Shown here in pieces: positions 17,856 through 27,030 of a stretch of 64,000 nucleotides of DNA (position 1 is its first letter; each line of letters begins with the position of its first letter). The stretch comes from CAZJBS01 sp964544475 (GTDB lineage Bacteria; CLD3; SB21). Under the pieces are notes generated by a model. The model was not told the DNA's origin, made no database searches, and worked only from the letters and a program-made list of their open reading frames with translations. The position numbers were made by a program, and so were the translations under genes. The DNA lies in contig CAZJBS010000003.1 of NCBI GenBank assembly GCA_964544475.1, positions 186,001 through 250,000 of the forward strand, given 5' to 3'.

Positions 17856-20430
17856 CCTTTTCCTTTTCGACCGTACGGCCGCCCTGGTTCTGGGCTTCCA
17901 TGATACGATCGACAATGGAGCCGGTGCTCCGGTTGTCACCTTTGATGACCTGGCCATCCATGGTAACGAGTGGCGTGCCGGGCATTTTGAATTTGCGATT
18001 GGATTTGGATCGTTGGGTGACAAAGGCCTGGCGTTTTTCCTGCGTATTGAGCCGCATCCGAATGAGTTCGTCGTAGATGCGTTTTTCAGGTATTTCGGTA
18101 AACCCGTATTTTTCCTGATTCAATGTGTTGCTGATCATCTTCGGGCCGTATTCGGGATGCTCACGCACGACATCGAATATCTTTGCCTTTTGTTCGATGC
18201 TCATGTGTTTGGCCTCGATGTTGGAGCCTTCGGATTTGACGCGCAATCCATCGTCGCCAAGCTCGTCATATTTCTTTTTGTACTTGTAATACGTGGACGT
18301 CGATATGCGCGATTTGGCGCAGGCTTCTTTGACGCTCATGCCTTCGGCCACCATGTTGATCAGGTTCTTACGCAGTGTAAAAAGAACGTCCGAGGCCATC
18401 AGGTTTTCCTTGATGGCCACCATGGTGATGTCGTCGTTTTGAGGGGCGCCCTGCGTGAAATTAAAAATGTCTTCTTTCATCTTCTCGATGAACTGCTTGG
18501 CGTCGTGGTGGGCCAGCTTTCGTATGGACTCGAGAAACCGCTCTTCGCTGAAGAGATCGCGGGCGGGATTCATGGCCTCGGTGATGCCGTCCGTGTAGCA
18601 GATCAGGATGTCGTCCTCGCGGAGTTTGATGCTGTCCGTCTGGATGGACTGACCGAACAACTTCCGATCGGGCAGAGAAATGCCGACCGGGAAACCACGC
18701 GGGTTGAGGTAGTACGTTTGCTTGGTGCTGCCGCGGTACAGTATCATCGGGTTGTGGCCGGCGCTGGCATAGTGGATTTCGCGATTGCGGGAATCGAGAA
18801 TAATGTAAAACATCGTCACGAACATGCCTTTTTTCATGTCGTCGACGACGAAATCGTTGACTTTGGCAAGGACTTCGCCGGGGTCCTTATTGCCGCGGGC
18901 TTCGAGCCGCAGCGCTGTGCGTATCATGGTCATGACCAGCGAACCTGGAACGCCTTTGCCGGAGACGTCGGCCACGACAATTCCGATCGTGTCTTCGTCC
19001 ACGCGGACGAAATCGAAAAGATCGCCTCCGACTTCCTTGGCCGATTCATAGTAGGTGGCCAGGTCATAACCTTCGACTTCCGGGAAAGTCATGGGCAACA
19101 GCATGTGTTGGATTTCCTGGGCGACCTGGATTTCCTTCTGCAACTGCTTTTGTTGTACGAGGCCGATCTGGGCCTTGCGGAATTTGGCGGCCATATCGCT
19201 GAAGGCCTGGGCGATTTCACCGACTTCGTTGGAGGTGTCGATGTCCACGTCATCGGTAATGGTTTCATGGCCTGCGCTTCGAATCCAGTCCGTGAGCTTC
19301 TGGAACGGGCTTATGATCCGGGCCACGAGTACGGCAATACCGGTGTAGCCGAGGAGAAGCACCAAAAAGGCCAGGACAAGCCCGAGCAGTTTGAGCGTGG
19401 CCATTTCGCCCTTGATCGTGCTCTGCCGGACCAGCACGTGGGCGTACCCAATCAGATTGGATTCGCCAATCACATTGCCGCGATAAATCGGAGTCGTCAC
19501 ATCATACACCTGATCGTCTTCGCTGAACGGATACCTGTAGACCACCACGGAACGTAATAGCGCTTTGTTCTCCACGGCCGAGGCCAGCGAATCGTCCACC
19601 TCTGACGACGACGCATCGTCAACCGGAACCACCTCATGCGTCTCCGGGATCTTGTATTCGCCGAGGCTCTGGCGGCTGGCCGACGCGAAAATGGTCCGCT
19701 TGCCGTCAACCACATAAATATCGACGATAAACGGTTCGTTGTCGCGTTTGAGTTTGTTCGCGTTTTCAAACATCGCGAGGTCGTCATAGTTGGCCAGATC
19801 ATCGGCGCTGGTCGAGGCCATGGTGGCTGAAATGGCCCGGACCCGTTTGAGAATTTCATTCTCAATGCCCTCGCTCTGGACTCGGGCAAACACGATATAT
19901 CCGACCACGACAAAAAGGGTGAGCGCGGCGGATGAAATAATGGCATAACGATTCTTAAGATTGATCTGACGGACAAGGGATTTTTTCCGCGCCGCGCCGC
20001 TTTTTCGGTATTTGACCAGACGGAGTTCGTTGCCCTCGGATGTAACGTGGTATTCGATCTCATCCATCAGCTTCTGCAGCATGAAAATACCCAGACCGCC
20101 CTTCTTGCCGATCTTGATGTACTCCTGCATGTTGGGGGCTTTGGCATTACGCGGATCGAATGTTTTGCCCTGATCGATCAGTACAATCGCCAGACTGTTC
20201 GTCTTGACAATCGCACGCATAGTGACCATGCCACGAACACCGAGATCGCGGTAGGCATGCCGAATGACGTTGGTGACCGCCTCGTCGGTGGCCAGCTTGA
20301 GGGAAGCGATGACTTTGTCGTCGAAACCGTGCTTTTTGCCAACACGGACGACGAAGTCCCGCAACAGGGCGAGATTTTTCATCTCGGCGGGAACTTTGAT
20401 TTCTTCCTTGAGCGAACTCTTGAAAAGCAT
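17839..20430 (-). CDS. HATPase-HAMP-SpoIIE phosphatase-HTH fusion regulator
   Basis: This 863-residue membrane protein joins opposing activities of a partner-switching system. Residues 1-135 are an RsbW-like HATPase (A-T-D-E-A-V-T-N-V-I-R-H-A-Y). A membrane helix (about 167-187), an extracytoplasmic sensor region, a second helix (about 345-368) and a HAMP segment follow. A SpoIIE/PP2C domain (about 450-660) has E-V-G-G-D-L-F-D, V-A-D-V-S-G-K-G-V-P and D-D-I-T-M-V-A. The last 190 residues carry a transposase-like helix-turn-helix (S-V-K-E-A-C-A-K-S-R-I-S-T-S-T-Y-Y). The STAS protein at 1509-1850 is a plausible substrate. It begins 3 bases after the PorV-TPR gene. Confidence 0.85.
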   Translation of the reverse strand: MLFKSSLKEEIKVPAEMKNLALLRDFVVRVGKKHGFDDKVIASLKLATDEAVTNVIRHAYRDLGVRGMVTMRAIVKTNSLAIVLIDQGKTFDPRNAKAPNMQEYIKIGKKGGLGIFMLQKLMDEIEYHVTSEGNELRLVKYRKSGAARKKSLVRQINLKNRYAIISSAALTLFVVVGYIVFARVQSEGIENEILKRVRAISATMASTSADDLANYDDLAMFENANKLKRDNEPFIVDIYVVDGKRTIFASASRQSLGEYKIPETHEVVPVDDASSSEVDDSLASAVENKALLRSVVVYRYPFSEDDQVYDVTTPIYRGNVIGESNLIGYAHVLVRQSTIKGEMATLKLLGLVLAFLVLLLGYTGIAVLVARIISPFQKLTDWIRSAGHETITDDVDIDTSNEVGEIAQAFSDMAAKFRKAQIGLVQQKQLQKEIQVAQEIQHMLLPMTFPEVEGYDLATYYESAKEVGGDLFDFVRVDEDTIGIVVADVSGKGVPGSLVMTMIRTALRLEARGNKDPGEVLAKVNDFVVDDMKKGMFVTMFYIILDSRNREIHYASAGHNPMILYRGSTKQTYYLNPRGFPVGISLPDRKLFGQSIQTDSIKLREDDILICYTDGITEAMNPARDLFSEERFLESIRKLAHHDAKQFIEKMKEDIFNFTQGAPQNDDITMVAIKENLMASDVLFTLRKNLINMVAEGMSVKEACAKSRISTSTYYKYKKKYDELGDDGLRVKSEGSNIEAKHMSIEQKAKIFDVVREHPEYGPKMISNTLNQEKYGFTEIPEKRIYDELIRMRLNTQEKRQAFVTQRSKSNRKFKMPGTPLVTMDGQVIKGDNRSTGSIVDRIMEAQNQGGRTVEKEKDEVET

Positions 20431-20433
20431 GGG

Positions 20434-22392
20434 TTAGTCGTTCGACTTCTTCTGGTTGCGGCGAATCTGTTCCAATTGCTGTTCGGCCTTGTCCACGGCG
20501 TTCAGCACGCGACGGTTGAGCGGGTCTTTTTCAAGAATGCGTTTCCAGATGATGATCGCCTGTTCGTATTTGCCTTCCACGTACAAGTCCACGCCCTGCA
20601 GGTAGGTCTTTTCGTTGTCGCCCTCGAGGGCCTTGAAGGTCGCAAAACTGCGGACGATCGACTTCTTGTGGTATTCCTTGACCGTCTCGTTGGTCGGATC
20701 GATCAACAAGGCCTTTTCGAACAGTTCCATCGCGGCCGGATAGTCGCCGCGCTGGTAGGCGTCGAGGCCGTTCCGGGTGCTTTCCAGGAAGTTAAGGCGG
20801 TTATTGATCCGACGGAGTTCGGAGTCGATTTCCTTCTGGATGTTCTGATTGCCGGGATCGAGCGCGCGCGCTTCGCTGAGCATCTTGAGCGCTTCGGCGA
20901 AATTATTGGCGGCGGCGCTGGAACGCGCTTTGGCGATGAAATTGGCTATACGTTTGTCGAGCAGGGAACGGGCTTCCCGCAGGGCGCTGGCCACTTCGTT
21001 GTTATTGGGCGCGCGGTCATATGCGGCCTGGAATTCACTGATGGCCGCGAGGTAATCGCCCTGCTGAATATACTGGTAACCCTTCTTGTAATGATCCCGA
21101 ATGAACTTGTCGTTTTCTTCCATGATGGTGATGTTCTTCACCGAGGCGGCCGTGTCCGCCAATTGAGCCGCCAGTTGTTTGTCCATCAGATAGTTGATGC
21201 TGTCCATGTACAGTTTGGCGGTCTCATTGTCCGGATCCAGGGTGGCCACCTGTTCAAACTCGACGAGGGCCGGAATCAACTTGCCCTCTTTGAACAGTTG
21301 TTTGCCCATGGCCTGGTGTTCTTTGAGCGCACGGAGACGCACTTCCTCCTGGTTTTTCACCAGAAGTTTCTGATCCTCTTCTACCCGAACGGCCCTGGCG
21401 ATTTGGTTCTGTTCGTCGATGCTCTTGCCAAAGTTGATCGTCAGGGACAGCCGGTGGAATGACGTGCCGATTTTCGATCCAAAACCGATGGAGTAATCCA
21501 CGGCCACGGTTTCAAACTGTTTGAATTCGGTTCCGAATCCGGCGGCCATCTGGCCATTGTCATAACCGGCCCGTGTTTTAAGGTACCGGTTGAAACTGAA
21601 TTCGGCCCCTGCGTAGATGCCCACTTTTGAAGCCGCCTGACCTTTGACGATGTCCGTCGAGACCGTCAACTTGCGGAGACTTTCCTCGCCGAAGAAAAGA
21701 TCTTTGGCCACACCAAAGCGCAGGTTGTATTTCTGATTGTCTTCGCGGTCAACCACTTTGACGGACGGGGCGATCAGATTCTGGAAATTCATGCCAACCG
21801 ACAGGTTGCGAAGAATGGCATTGTCCACGTCGGGCCGCCACATGAAACCGACGTCCAATCCGGATCCGTATCCGGAACCTGATGGAATGTCGGCCTGGAT
21901 GGGTGCGCTAAGACCGACTCGTACGATTTTGAATGTCGTACCGAGAGACAACCCAAACCACGGCAGCCGTTTCCCATAGGCCACGTACACTTCTTCCTGA
22001 TCGGTCGATCCGTAGCCCCGGTAGAATGCCGATTTGATGCCGGCCTCCTCGACATCGTCCCAGAATTGAATATCCGATACGCTGAATCTGGCAATTCCAA
22101 AACCGAAGGATCCGAAATTGACCGTGGGGTAGGTGACGCTGGCAAAATTGAAATAGCTTTCAAACAGCGTTGAGTGGAAAAAAACGAAATTGCTTTGCGG
22201 GACATAGTCCAGACCGGACGGGTTCCAAAATACCGCGGATCCATCGGTGGCGAGCGCCACATACGCCTTGCCAAAACCATGAGAACGCGCGCCCATCCCG
22301 TATTCCTGGAACAACGTCTGTGTGCCGTCCTGCGCACACAAACCCAGTGTCAGGAAAGCGGATAGAAGGAAACCGCGCACACTACTCCGCAT
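20434..22392 (-). CDS. PorV/PorQ-family outer membrane barrel fused to TPR repeats
   Basis: The first 330 residues form a PorV/PorQ-type beta-barrel. A signal peptide (cut near L-C-A) is followed by G-A-R-S-H-G-F-G-K-A-Y-V-A-L-A and F-W-N-P-S-G-L, the family N-terminus. From about residue 350 to the end are tetratricopeptide-type repeats (L-D-P-D-N-E-T, A-L-D-P-G-N-Q, L-I-D-P-T-N-E, K-D-P-L-N-R-R). PorV shuttles type IX secretion cargo to its attachment complex; PorQ-like relatives have less clear roles. The TPR extension is not part of classic PorV. It heads the operon with the phosphatase-HTH and peptidase genes. Confidence 0.85.
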   Translation of the reverse strand: MRSSVRGFLLSAFLTLGLCAQDGTQTLFQEYGMGARSHGFGKAYVALATDGSAVFWNPSGLDYVPQSNFVFFHSTLFESYFNFASVTYPTVNFGSFGFGIARFSVSDIQFWDDVEEAGIKSAFYRGYGSTDQEEVYVAYGKRLPWFGLSLGTTFKIVRVGLSAPIQADIPSGSGYGSGLDVGFMWRPDVDNAILRNLSVGMNFQNLIAPSVKVVDREDNQKYNLRFGVAKDLFFGEESLRKLTVSTDIVKGQAASKVGIYAGAEFSFNRYLKTRAGYDNGQMAAGFGTEFKQFETVAVDYSIGFGSKIGTSFHRLSLTINFGKSIDEQNQIARAVRVEEDQKLLVKNQEEVRLRALKEHQAMGKQLFKEGKLIPALVEFEQVATLDPDNETAKLYMDSINYLMDKQLAAQLADTAASVKNITIMEENDKFIRDHYKKGYQYIQQGDYLAAISEFQAAYDRAPNNNEVASALREARSLLDKRIANFIAKARSSAAANNFAEALKMLSEARALDPGNQNIQKEIDSELRRINNRLNFLESTRNGLDAYQRGDYPAAMELFEKALLIDPTNETVKEYHKKSIVRSFATFKALEGDNEKTYLQGVDLYVEGKYEQAIIIWKRILEKDPLNRRVLNAVDKAEQQLEQIRRNQKKSND

Positions 22393-22445
22393 AGGGTTCT
22401 TTCATTGCAGAATTGATCAGATTCACATTCAGACTTGCTACAAAA

Positions 22446-22474
22446 AAGATAACCGAAAGGGCTCGAAATTGCAA
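22446..22474 (-). promoter_or_regulatory. Candidate sigma70-type promoter of the PorV-TPR operon
   Basis: On the minus strand TTGCAA (22469-22474) and TATCTT (22446-22451) are separated by exactly 17 bases. Transcription would begin near 22439, giving a leader of about 47 bases to the ATG at 22392. It lies in the only gap between hflX and the operon. Confidence 0.6.
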
Positions 22475-22496
22475 TAAAAATAGAGAAATAACCGGG

Positions 22497-23792
22497 CTAT
22501 CCGATGGTCTTGGCGTAATCTTTTCTAGCCGATTGCATCGCTCGAATTTTCTCGGCGTTGGCTTTGCGGGCACGAAAAACGATCCGGACGGCCGATTTCA
22601 ATTCCCTGGACTCCAGCACTTCAGCCAGGTAGTGAACCATGGAGTACAGCTTGCCATCGGCATGGTCAATGGTCACGGAATCGATGACATAGGCCTGCTC
22701 GATTTCTTCTTTCAGTCGTTGGATCAGGCGATCCAATCCGATTTGGCGGATGGCAGAAACAAAGAGGGCATCCGGATGGCGCCGACGGGCCTCAACGAGC
22801 GTCGATTCGTCCGTTACCCGATCCACCTTATTGAAGACCAGAAGCATGGTCTTGTCTTTTGCGCCCAGATCTTCGAGCACCGATTGGACGACATCCATTT
22901 GTTCCAGATACAGATGGTTCGCGATGTCGACGACATGAACCAGAATATCCGCTTCACGGGCTTCTTCGAGCGTTGAGCGGAACGAGGCGACGAGATCGTG
23001 GGGCAGTTTTCGGATGAATCCGACCGTGTCGGTGACGATGCAGACCTGTTCCTTGTCAAGAAAGACGCGCCGCGAGGTGGCATCCAGCGTGGCAAAGAGG
23101 CGGTCTTCGACGTAGACGCCGGCATCGGAGAGCGTATTGAGCATGGTGGATTTGCCGGCGTTGGTGTAGCCGACGAGGGCGACCTGGAAGGTGTCGCCGC
23201 GCGCCGCCCGCTGGGTCTTTCGGTGGTTCTCGATTTTTTTCAATTCTTCCTTGAGGAGAGAAATGCGTTTCCCGATCAGGCGGCGGTCGGTCTCCAACTG
23301 GGTTTCGCCGGGGCCTTTCGTGAATACGCCGCCGCCGGCCTGGCGTTCCAGGTGGGTCCATTGGCGCGTGAGCCGGGGCAACAGGTATTGCAGTTGGGCC
23401 AACTCCACCTGGGTTCGCGCTTCCCGGGTTTTCGCCCGCCTTGCGAAAATATCGAGAATCAGGGCGCTGCGGTCGATCACGCGGCACGAGGCGGCTTTCT
23501 CCAGGTTCTTGGTCTGGGCCGGCGAAAGGTCGTCATCAAAAATGACAATCTGGATTGCATAGGTTCGCACGGCCGCGGCCAATTCGGAGACCTTGCCTTT
23601 ACCGATAAACGTGCCCGCATCTATTTGACGGATGTTCTGTTTTAAGATCGTCACCACTTCCACGCCCGCCGTGTCTGCCAACAAAGCGAGTTCTTCGAGG
23701 CAGTCTTCCACGGGATAGGGCGTTTTGGGATGATGGACGCCGACCAACAAGGCCCGTTCTTTGGCCGGTTTTGTATCATGAATTCGCGGCAA
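22497..23792 (-). CDS. hflX: Ribosome-associated GTPase HflX
   Basis: HflX binds the large ribosomal subunit and can split or rescue stalled ribosomes using GTP. The protein has the N-terminal HflX domain (R-A-L-L-V-G-V near the start), the family linker R-Q-A-G-G-G-V-F-T-K-G-P-G-E-T-Q-L-E-T-D-R-R, and a G domain with G-Y-T-N-A-G-K-S-T, D-T-V-G-F-I-R-K-L-P and N-K-V-D. The TTG at 23792 is preferred because AAAGGA lies just upstream and homologues begin close to R-A-L-L-V-G-V. A TTG at 23888 would add 32 residues and leave no room for a promoter before the divergent gene. Confidence 0.94.
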   Translation of the reverse strand: MPRIHDTKPAKERALLVGVHHPKTPYPVEDCLEELALLADTAGVEVVTILKQNIRQIDAGTFIGKGKVSELAAAVRTYAIQIVIFDDDLSPAQTKNLEKAASCRVIDRSALILDIFARRAKTREARTQVELAQLQYLLPRLTRQWTHLERQAGGGVFTKGPGETQLETDRRLIGKRISLLKEELKKIENHRKTQRAARGDTFQVALVGYTNAGKSTMLNTLSDAGVYVEDRLFATLDATSRRVFLDKEQVCIVTDTVGFIRKLPHDLVASFRSTLEEAREADILVHVVDIANHLYLEQMDVVQSVLEDLGAKDKTMLLVFNKVDRVTDESTLVEARRRHPDALFVSAIRQIGLDRLIQRLKEEIEQAYVIDSVTIDHADGKLYSMVHYLAEVLESRELKSAVRIVFRARKANAEKIRAMQSARKDYAKTIG

Positions 23793-23828
23793 ACGCTTTT
23801 TCCTTTCGTTCGGTGGCGGATAATACGC

Positions 23829-23856
23829 TTGATTTTTGAGCCGCCCGATCGTACTA
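23829..23856 (+). promoter_or_regulatory. Candidate promoter for the LEA-like lipoprotein operon
   Basis: TTGATT (23829-23834) and TACTAT (23851-23856) are 16 bases apart, with the ATG 50 bases downstream. It sits in the divergent gap with hflX, which supports its use; the match is only moderate. Confidence 0.4.
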
Positions 23857-23906
23857 TCATTCGCGACAACATACGCAATCCGACACAATAATGACAGGGA
23901 ATTCCA

Positions 23907-24518
23907 ATGACCAAGCGCGTCTGCGGGCTTTTGTTAATACTATTGACCGGCTGCGGCGTGGCGAGGCAGGTGGAGGAGGCCAAAAGTTTTTCCCGTTGTG
24001 AATTCCGGTTTGTCAAGGTCGAGCAAGTGATCGTGGGTGACGTGGATGTGACGCATGTGAAATCCCTCAAGGATCTGAGCTTCAAGAAAATGACGAAATT
24101 GGTTGAGGCGGCGTCCCAGTCCGAACTGCCGCTTGACATGACCGTGGCCATCGAAGCCACCAATCCGAACCCGAAAAAAGCCGCCCTGAATGCGCTCGAA
24201 TGGATTTCGCTCGTGGACCAGGAAGAGATCGGACGCGGCGCCCTTGAAACCAGGGTGGAAGTGCCCGCGCAGGGTGTCACTATTTTTCCGGTGCATGTCA
24301 CCGCGGATCTGAAAGGACGCAGCGGTTCCGCGGAAGCTCTTCTGAATCTGGCTTTCAATCTGAGCGGGGAAGGCAGGAAAACCTCGGATATTCTCTTCAA
24401 AATAAAACCGACCATTGAAATCGCCGGTGTGCCCATTCCGTATCCGGGCTACATCGAAATCCGCCGGGAAGTGACGGCCCAAGAAGGCAAAGGGTTGAGG
24501 GAAAAAGTCCACCACTAA
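23907..24518 (+). CDS. LEA type 2-like lipoprotein
   Basis: This 203-residue protein starts with a lipoprotein signal ending L-L-T-G-C (Cys16). The mature part resembles the LEA14/WHy beta-sandwich, a fold found in plant desiccation proteins and in bacterial envelope proteins of unknown role. The middle stretch A-I-E-A-T-N-P-N-P-K-K-A-A-L matches the family landmark. It probably sits in the outer or inner membrane facing the periplasm. The next gene begins 21 bases downstream. Confidence 0.75.
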   Translation: MTKRVCGLLLILLTGCGVARQVEEAKSFSRCEFRFVKVEQVIVGDVDVTHVKSLKDLSFKKMTKLVEAASQSELPLDMTVAIEATNPNPKKAALNALEWISLVDQEEIGRGALETRVEVPAQGVTIFPVHVTADLKGRSGSAEALLNLAFNLSGEGRKTSDILFKIKPTIEIAGVPIPYPGYIEIRREVTAQEGKGLREKVHH

Positions 24519-24539
24519 CGTCCGCTTTTGCGAGGGCGC

Positions 24540-25688
24540 ATGGCCAACGAGATCGTCTGTCCGAATTGTAACACGAAAATCGAAATCACCGAGGCGTTCT
24601 CGGCCCAGGTCGAGGAAAAGCTCCGCGCGGAATTCAACCAGCGTTACAAGGAAGAAAAACAAAAACTGACCGCTTCGCTCAAACAACGCGCCGAAGAAGA
24701 AGCCGCGCTCAAATTGAAGGATCTGGAACAGCAGGTGACTCAAAAAGGGGCATTGCTGAGGGAAGCGCAGGAAAAGGAATTGCAATGGCTCCAGAGACAA
24801 CGCGAACTTGAGGAACGCGAGCAGTCGTTCCGGCTGGAATTGGAGCGCCAACTGGCCGATGAGCGCCAACGCATTTTCGATGACGCGACGGCACGGTTGG
24901 CGGAGGAGCACCGCCTGAAGGACGCCGAAAAGGAGAAGACCCTCAGCGATCTCAAAAAACAACTGGAGGAATTGCGCCGCCGCGCCGAGCAGGGTTCGCA
25001 GCAGACCCAGGGCGAAGTACTTGAATTGGAACTGGAAAACGTGCTGCGCGCATCGTTCCGCTATGATGACATCCAGCCGGTGCCCAAAGGCATCCGCGGG
25101 GCGGACGTGATACAGGCGGTCCGGACGCCGCAGGGCGGCGATTGCGGCTCGATCATCTGGGAATCCAAGCGGCAAAAAAACTGGAGCGACGCGTGGATTC
25201 AGAAACTCAAAGAAGACCAGCGTGAAGTCAGCGCCAGCATCGCCGTCATCGTCAGCACGGTATTGCCCAGGGATGTCGTTCATTTCGGCAGTGTGGACGG
25301 GGTGTGGGTGTGTGATTTCACCTATGCCGTGGAAATGGCGACCGTTCTGAGGGCGGGCATGATCGAGATCACGCAGGCCAAGAATGCGTTGGTGGGAAGA
25401 AACGAAAAGATGGACCTGGTCTATGCCTATCTGGCCGGCAAGCCTTTCCGGCAGAAGGTGGAAGCCATCGTTGAGTCCTTTATCGCCCTCAAGGGCGATC
25501 TGGACGCCGAGAAGCGTGCGATGGAGAAGATCTGGACCAAGCGCGAACGCCAACTTCAACATGTCATCGACAACACGGCGCGGATGTACGGCGACCTGCA
25601 GGGTATCATCGGCACAGCCCTCCCGTCGATTTCGACGCTGGAACTGCCGGGGTCGGATGACGACACGCCTCAACTGGACTTGAAATGA
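24540..25688 (+). CDS. DUF2130 domain-containing protein
   Basis: The protein starts with a small zinc-ribbon-like motif (C-P-N-C, residues 6-9), followed by a long charged coiled coil (about 25-160) and the DUF2130 domain with R-G-A-D-V-I-Q-A-V, G-S-I-I-W-E-S-K-R and W-I-Q-K-L-K. The G-x-I-x-W-E-S-K pattern resembles restriction-endonuclease-type folds, and a nuclease role has been suspected for the family but is not shown here. ATG 24540 with GAGGG upstream is preferred to TTG 24528. Its stop overlaps the dGTPase start (ATGA). Confidence 0.85.
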   Translation: MANEIVCPNCNTKIEITEAFSAQVEEKLRAEFNQRYKEEKQKLTASLKQRAEEEAALKLKDLEQQVTQKGALLREAQEKELQWLQRQRELEEREQSFRLELERQLADERQRIFDDATARLAEEHRLKDAEKEKTLSDLKKQLEELRRRAEQGSQQTQGEVLELELENVLRASFRYDDIQPVPKGIRGADVIQAVRTPQGGDCGSIIWESKRQKNWSDAWIQKLKEDQREVSASIAVIVSTVLPRDVVHFGSVDGVWVCDFTYAVEMATVLRAGMIEITQAKNALVGRNEKMDLVYAYLAGKPFRQKVEAIVESFIALKGDLDAEKRAMEKIWTKRERQLQHVIDNTARMYGDLQGIIGTALPSISTLELPGSDDDTPQLDLK

Positions 25689-26968
25689 AAAACCGTTTCT
25701 ACTCGGAATTCGATTTTGAACTGCTGAATGCCGGCGAAGCCCGCGCGTCGCATGCCCGCACGGCTTTCCAGCAGGACAGAGATCGCATCCTGTATTCGTC
25801 GTCCTTCCGGCGGTTGCAGGCCAAGACCCAGGTGTTTTTTTCCGGGGAATATGATTTCTACAGGACGCGGCTGACGCATTCGCTGGAGGTCGCCCAGATC
25901 GGGCGGGCCATTTGCCATCACCTTCGACAGGAGAGCGACCTGCTTGACGACGATTTCTACATCGATGCCGATCTGGTCGAGGCCGTGTGTCTGGCCCATG
26001 ACATCGGCCATCCGCCGTTCGGGCATGCGGGTGAAGGCACGATTAACAAGCTGATGATCTCGTATGGCGGCTTTGAAGGCAATGCGCAAACGCTCCGCCT
26101 GCTGACGGAAACCATTTACTCCGGCGCCCATGGCCGGGAGGGCATGAACCCGACGCGCGCCCTCGTCGACGGCGTCATGAAATACAAAGCCCTGTATGCC
26201 GCCTGCGTCACCGACGGCGGCCATCCCAAGAATCACTTCCTGTACGATGAACAGGAACGGTATGTGAAGTTTGTTTTCGGAGACCGACCCGTGTCCGACG
26301 ATTTGAGGGACCTTTCGCGGCTCAACCGTTGTCGCAGCGTGGAATGCCAGATCATGGACTGGGCTGACGATACCGCGTACTCCCTCAACGACGTGGTGGA
26401 CGGCATCGCGAGCGGACTGATCACGTCGGCGAAAATCGTTTCGTGGGCGACGGCGAGAGATCTCAAGGGCGCGTCGGCGGAGGCCATCGAAGCCGTGCTC
26501 GCGGCGATACGTGACAAGACGGTCAGCCGGGTTTTCAGCCGAAAAATCGGGCAATTTATCCGCGCATGCCAGCTCGTCAGCGACGAGAACTTCATGAGCG
26601 GCGCCTCCAACCGGTATGCCTACACCCTGCGCATCGATCCGACAATTGCCGTGGAAGCGGGCCTGTATGCCGATTTGTCGCGTGAGCTCGTCTTTCAGAC
26701 GCCGCAGATCTGTCAACTGGAATTCAAGGGCGATCACCTGCTCAAGGGTCTTTTTGGCGCCTTCAACGCGGTCTATGTGGACGGGAAAGACGTGTCCATG
26801 TCCCTTCTGCCGCGGGATACAGAAGAATGGGTCCGGGCGGAGCCAGACACCCGTCGCCGCGCGAGGCTGATCTGTGATTATATCGCCGGCATGACCGACG
26901 TGTTTGCCGTGCGAACGTACAAACGGCTGTTCGATCCCGATTTTGGTTCCATCGGCGATCTGGTCTGA
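25685..26968 (+). CDS. dgt: Deoxyguanosinetriphosphate triphosphohydrolase (dGTPase, HD domain)
   Basis: This 427-residue HD-domain enzyme splits dGTP or other dNTPs to deoxynucleoside and triphosphate. It shows R-T-R-L-T-H-S-L-E-V-A-Q-I, the metal-binding A-H-D-I-G-H-P-P-F-G-H-A-G-E and the distal Asp in W-A-D-D-T-A-Y-S. The substrate-facing F-R-R-L-Q-A-K-T-Q-V motif is intact. Length is between short bacterial dGTPases and E. coli Dgt. Translation is coupled to the DUF2130 gene by a 4-base overlap. A housekeeping role in nucleotide pools and a phage-defence role are both known for the family. Confidence 0.93.
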   Translation: MKNRFYSEFDFELLNAGEARASHARTAFQQDRDRILYSSSFRRLQAKTQVFFSGEYDFYRTRLTHSLEVAQIGRAICHHLRQESDLLDDDFYIDADLVEAVCLAHDIGHPPFGHAGEGTINKLMISYGGFEGNAQTLRLLTETIYSGAHGREGMNPTRALVDGVMKYKALYAACVTDGGHPKNHFLYDEQERYVKFVFGDRPVSDDLRDLSRLNRCRSVECQIMDWADDTAYSLNDVVDGIASGLITSAKIVSWATARDLKGASAEAIEAVLAAIRDKTVSRVFSRKIGQFIRACQLVSDENFMSGASNRYAYTLRIDPTIAVEAGLYADLSRELVFQTPQICQLEFKGDHLLKGLFGAFNAVYVDGKDVSMSLLPRDTEEWVRAEPDTRRRARLICDYIAGMTDVFAVRTYKRLFDPDFGSIGDLV

Positions 26969-27030
26969 ACCTCGTCTCGGTTTACGCATCGGTTCGAGAA
27001 GGGCTTTCACCATAACCCTGTCATAGCCTG

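Noticed and set aside
16005..18023. Longer N-terminus of the zinc peptidase from 18023
   Set aside because: The added 56 residues lie inside the SpoIIE-HTH gene and have no signal peptide; the start at 17855 has a good ribosome site.
17821..19557. A 578-residue antisense ORF
   Set aside because: It lies fully opposite the SpoIIE-HTH gene, whose motifs are clear; long shadow ORFs are common in this GC-rich part.
23940..25673. A 577-residue antisense ORF opposite the LEA-like and DUF2130 genes
   Set aside because: It spans two well-supported plus-strand genes and has no recognisable domain.
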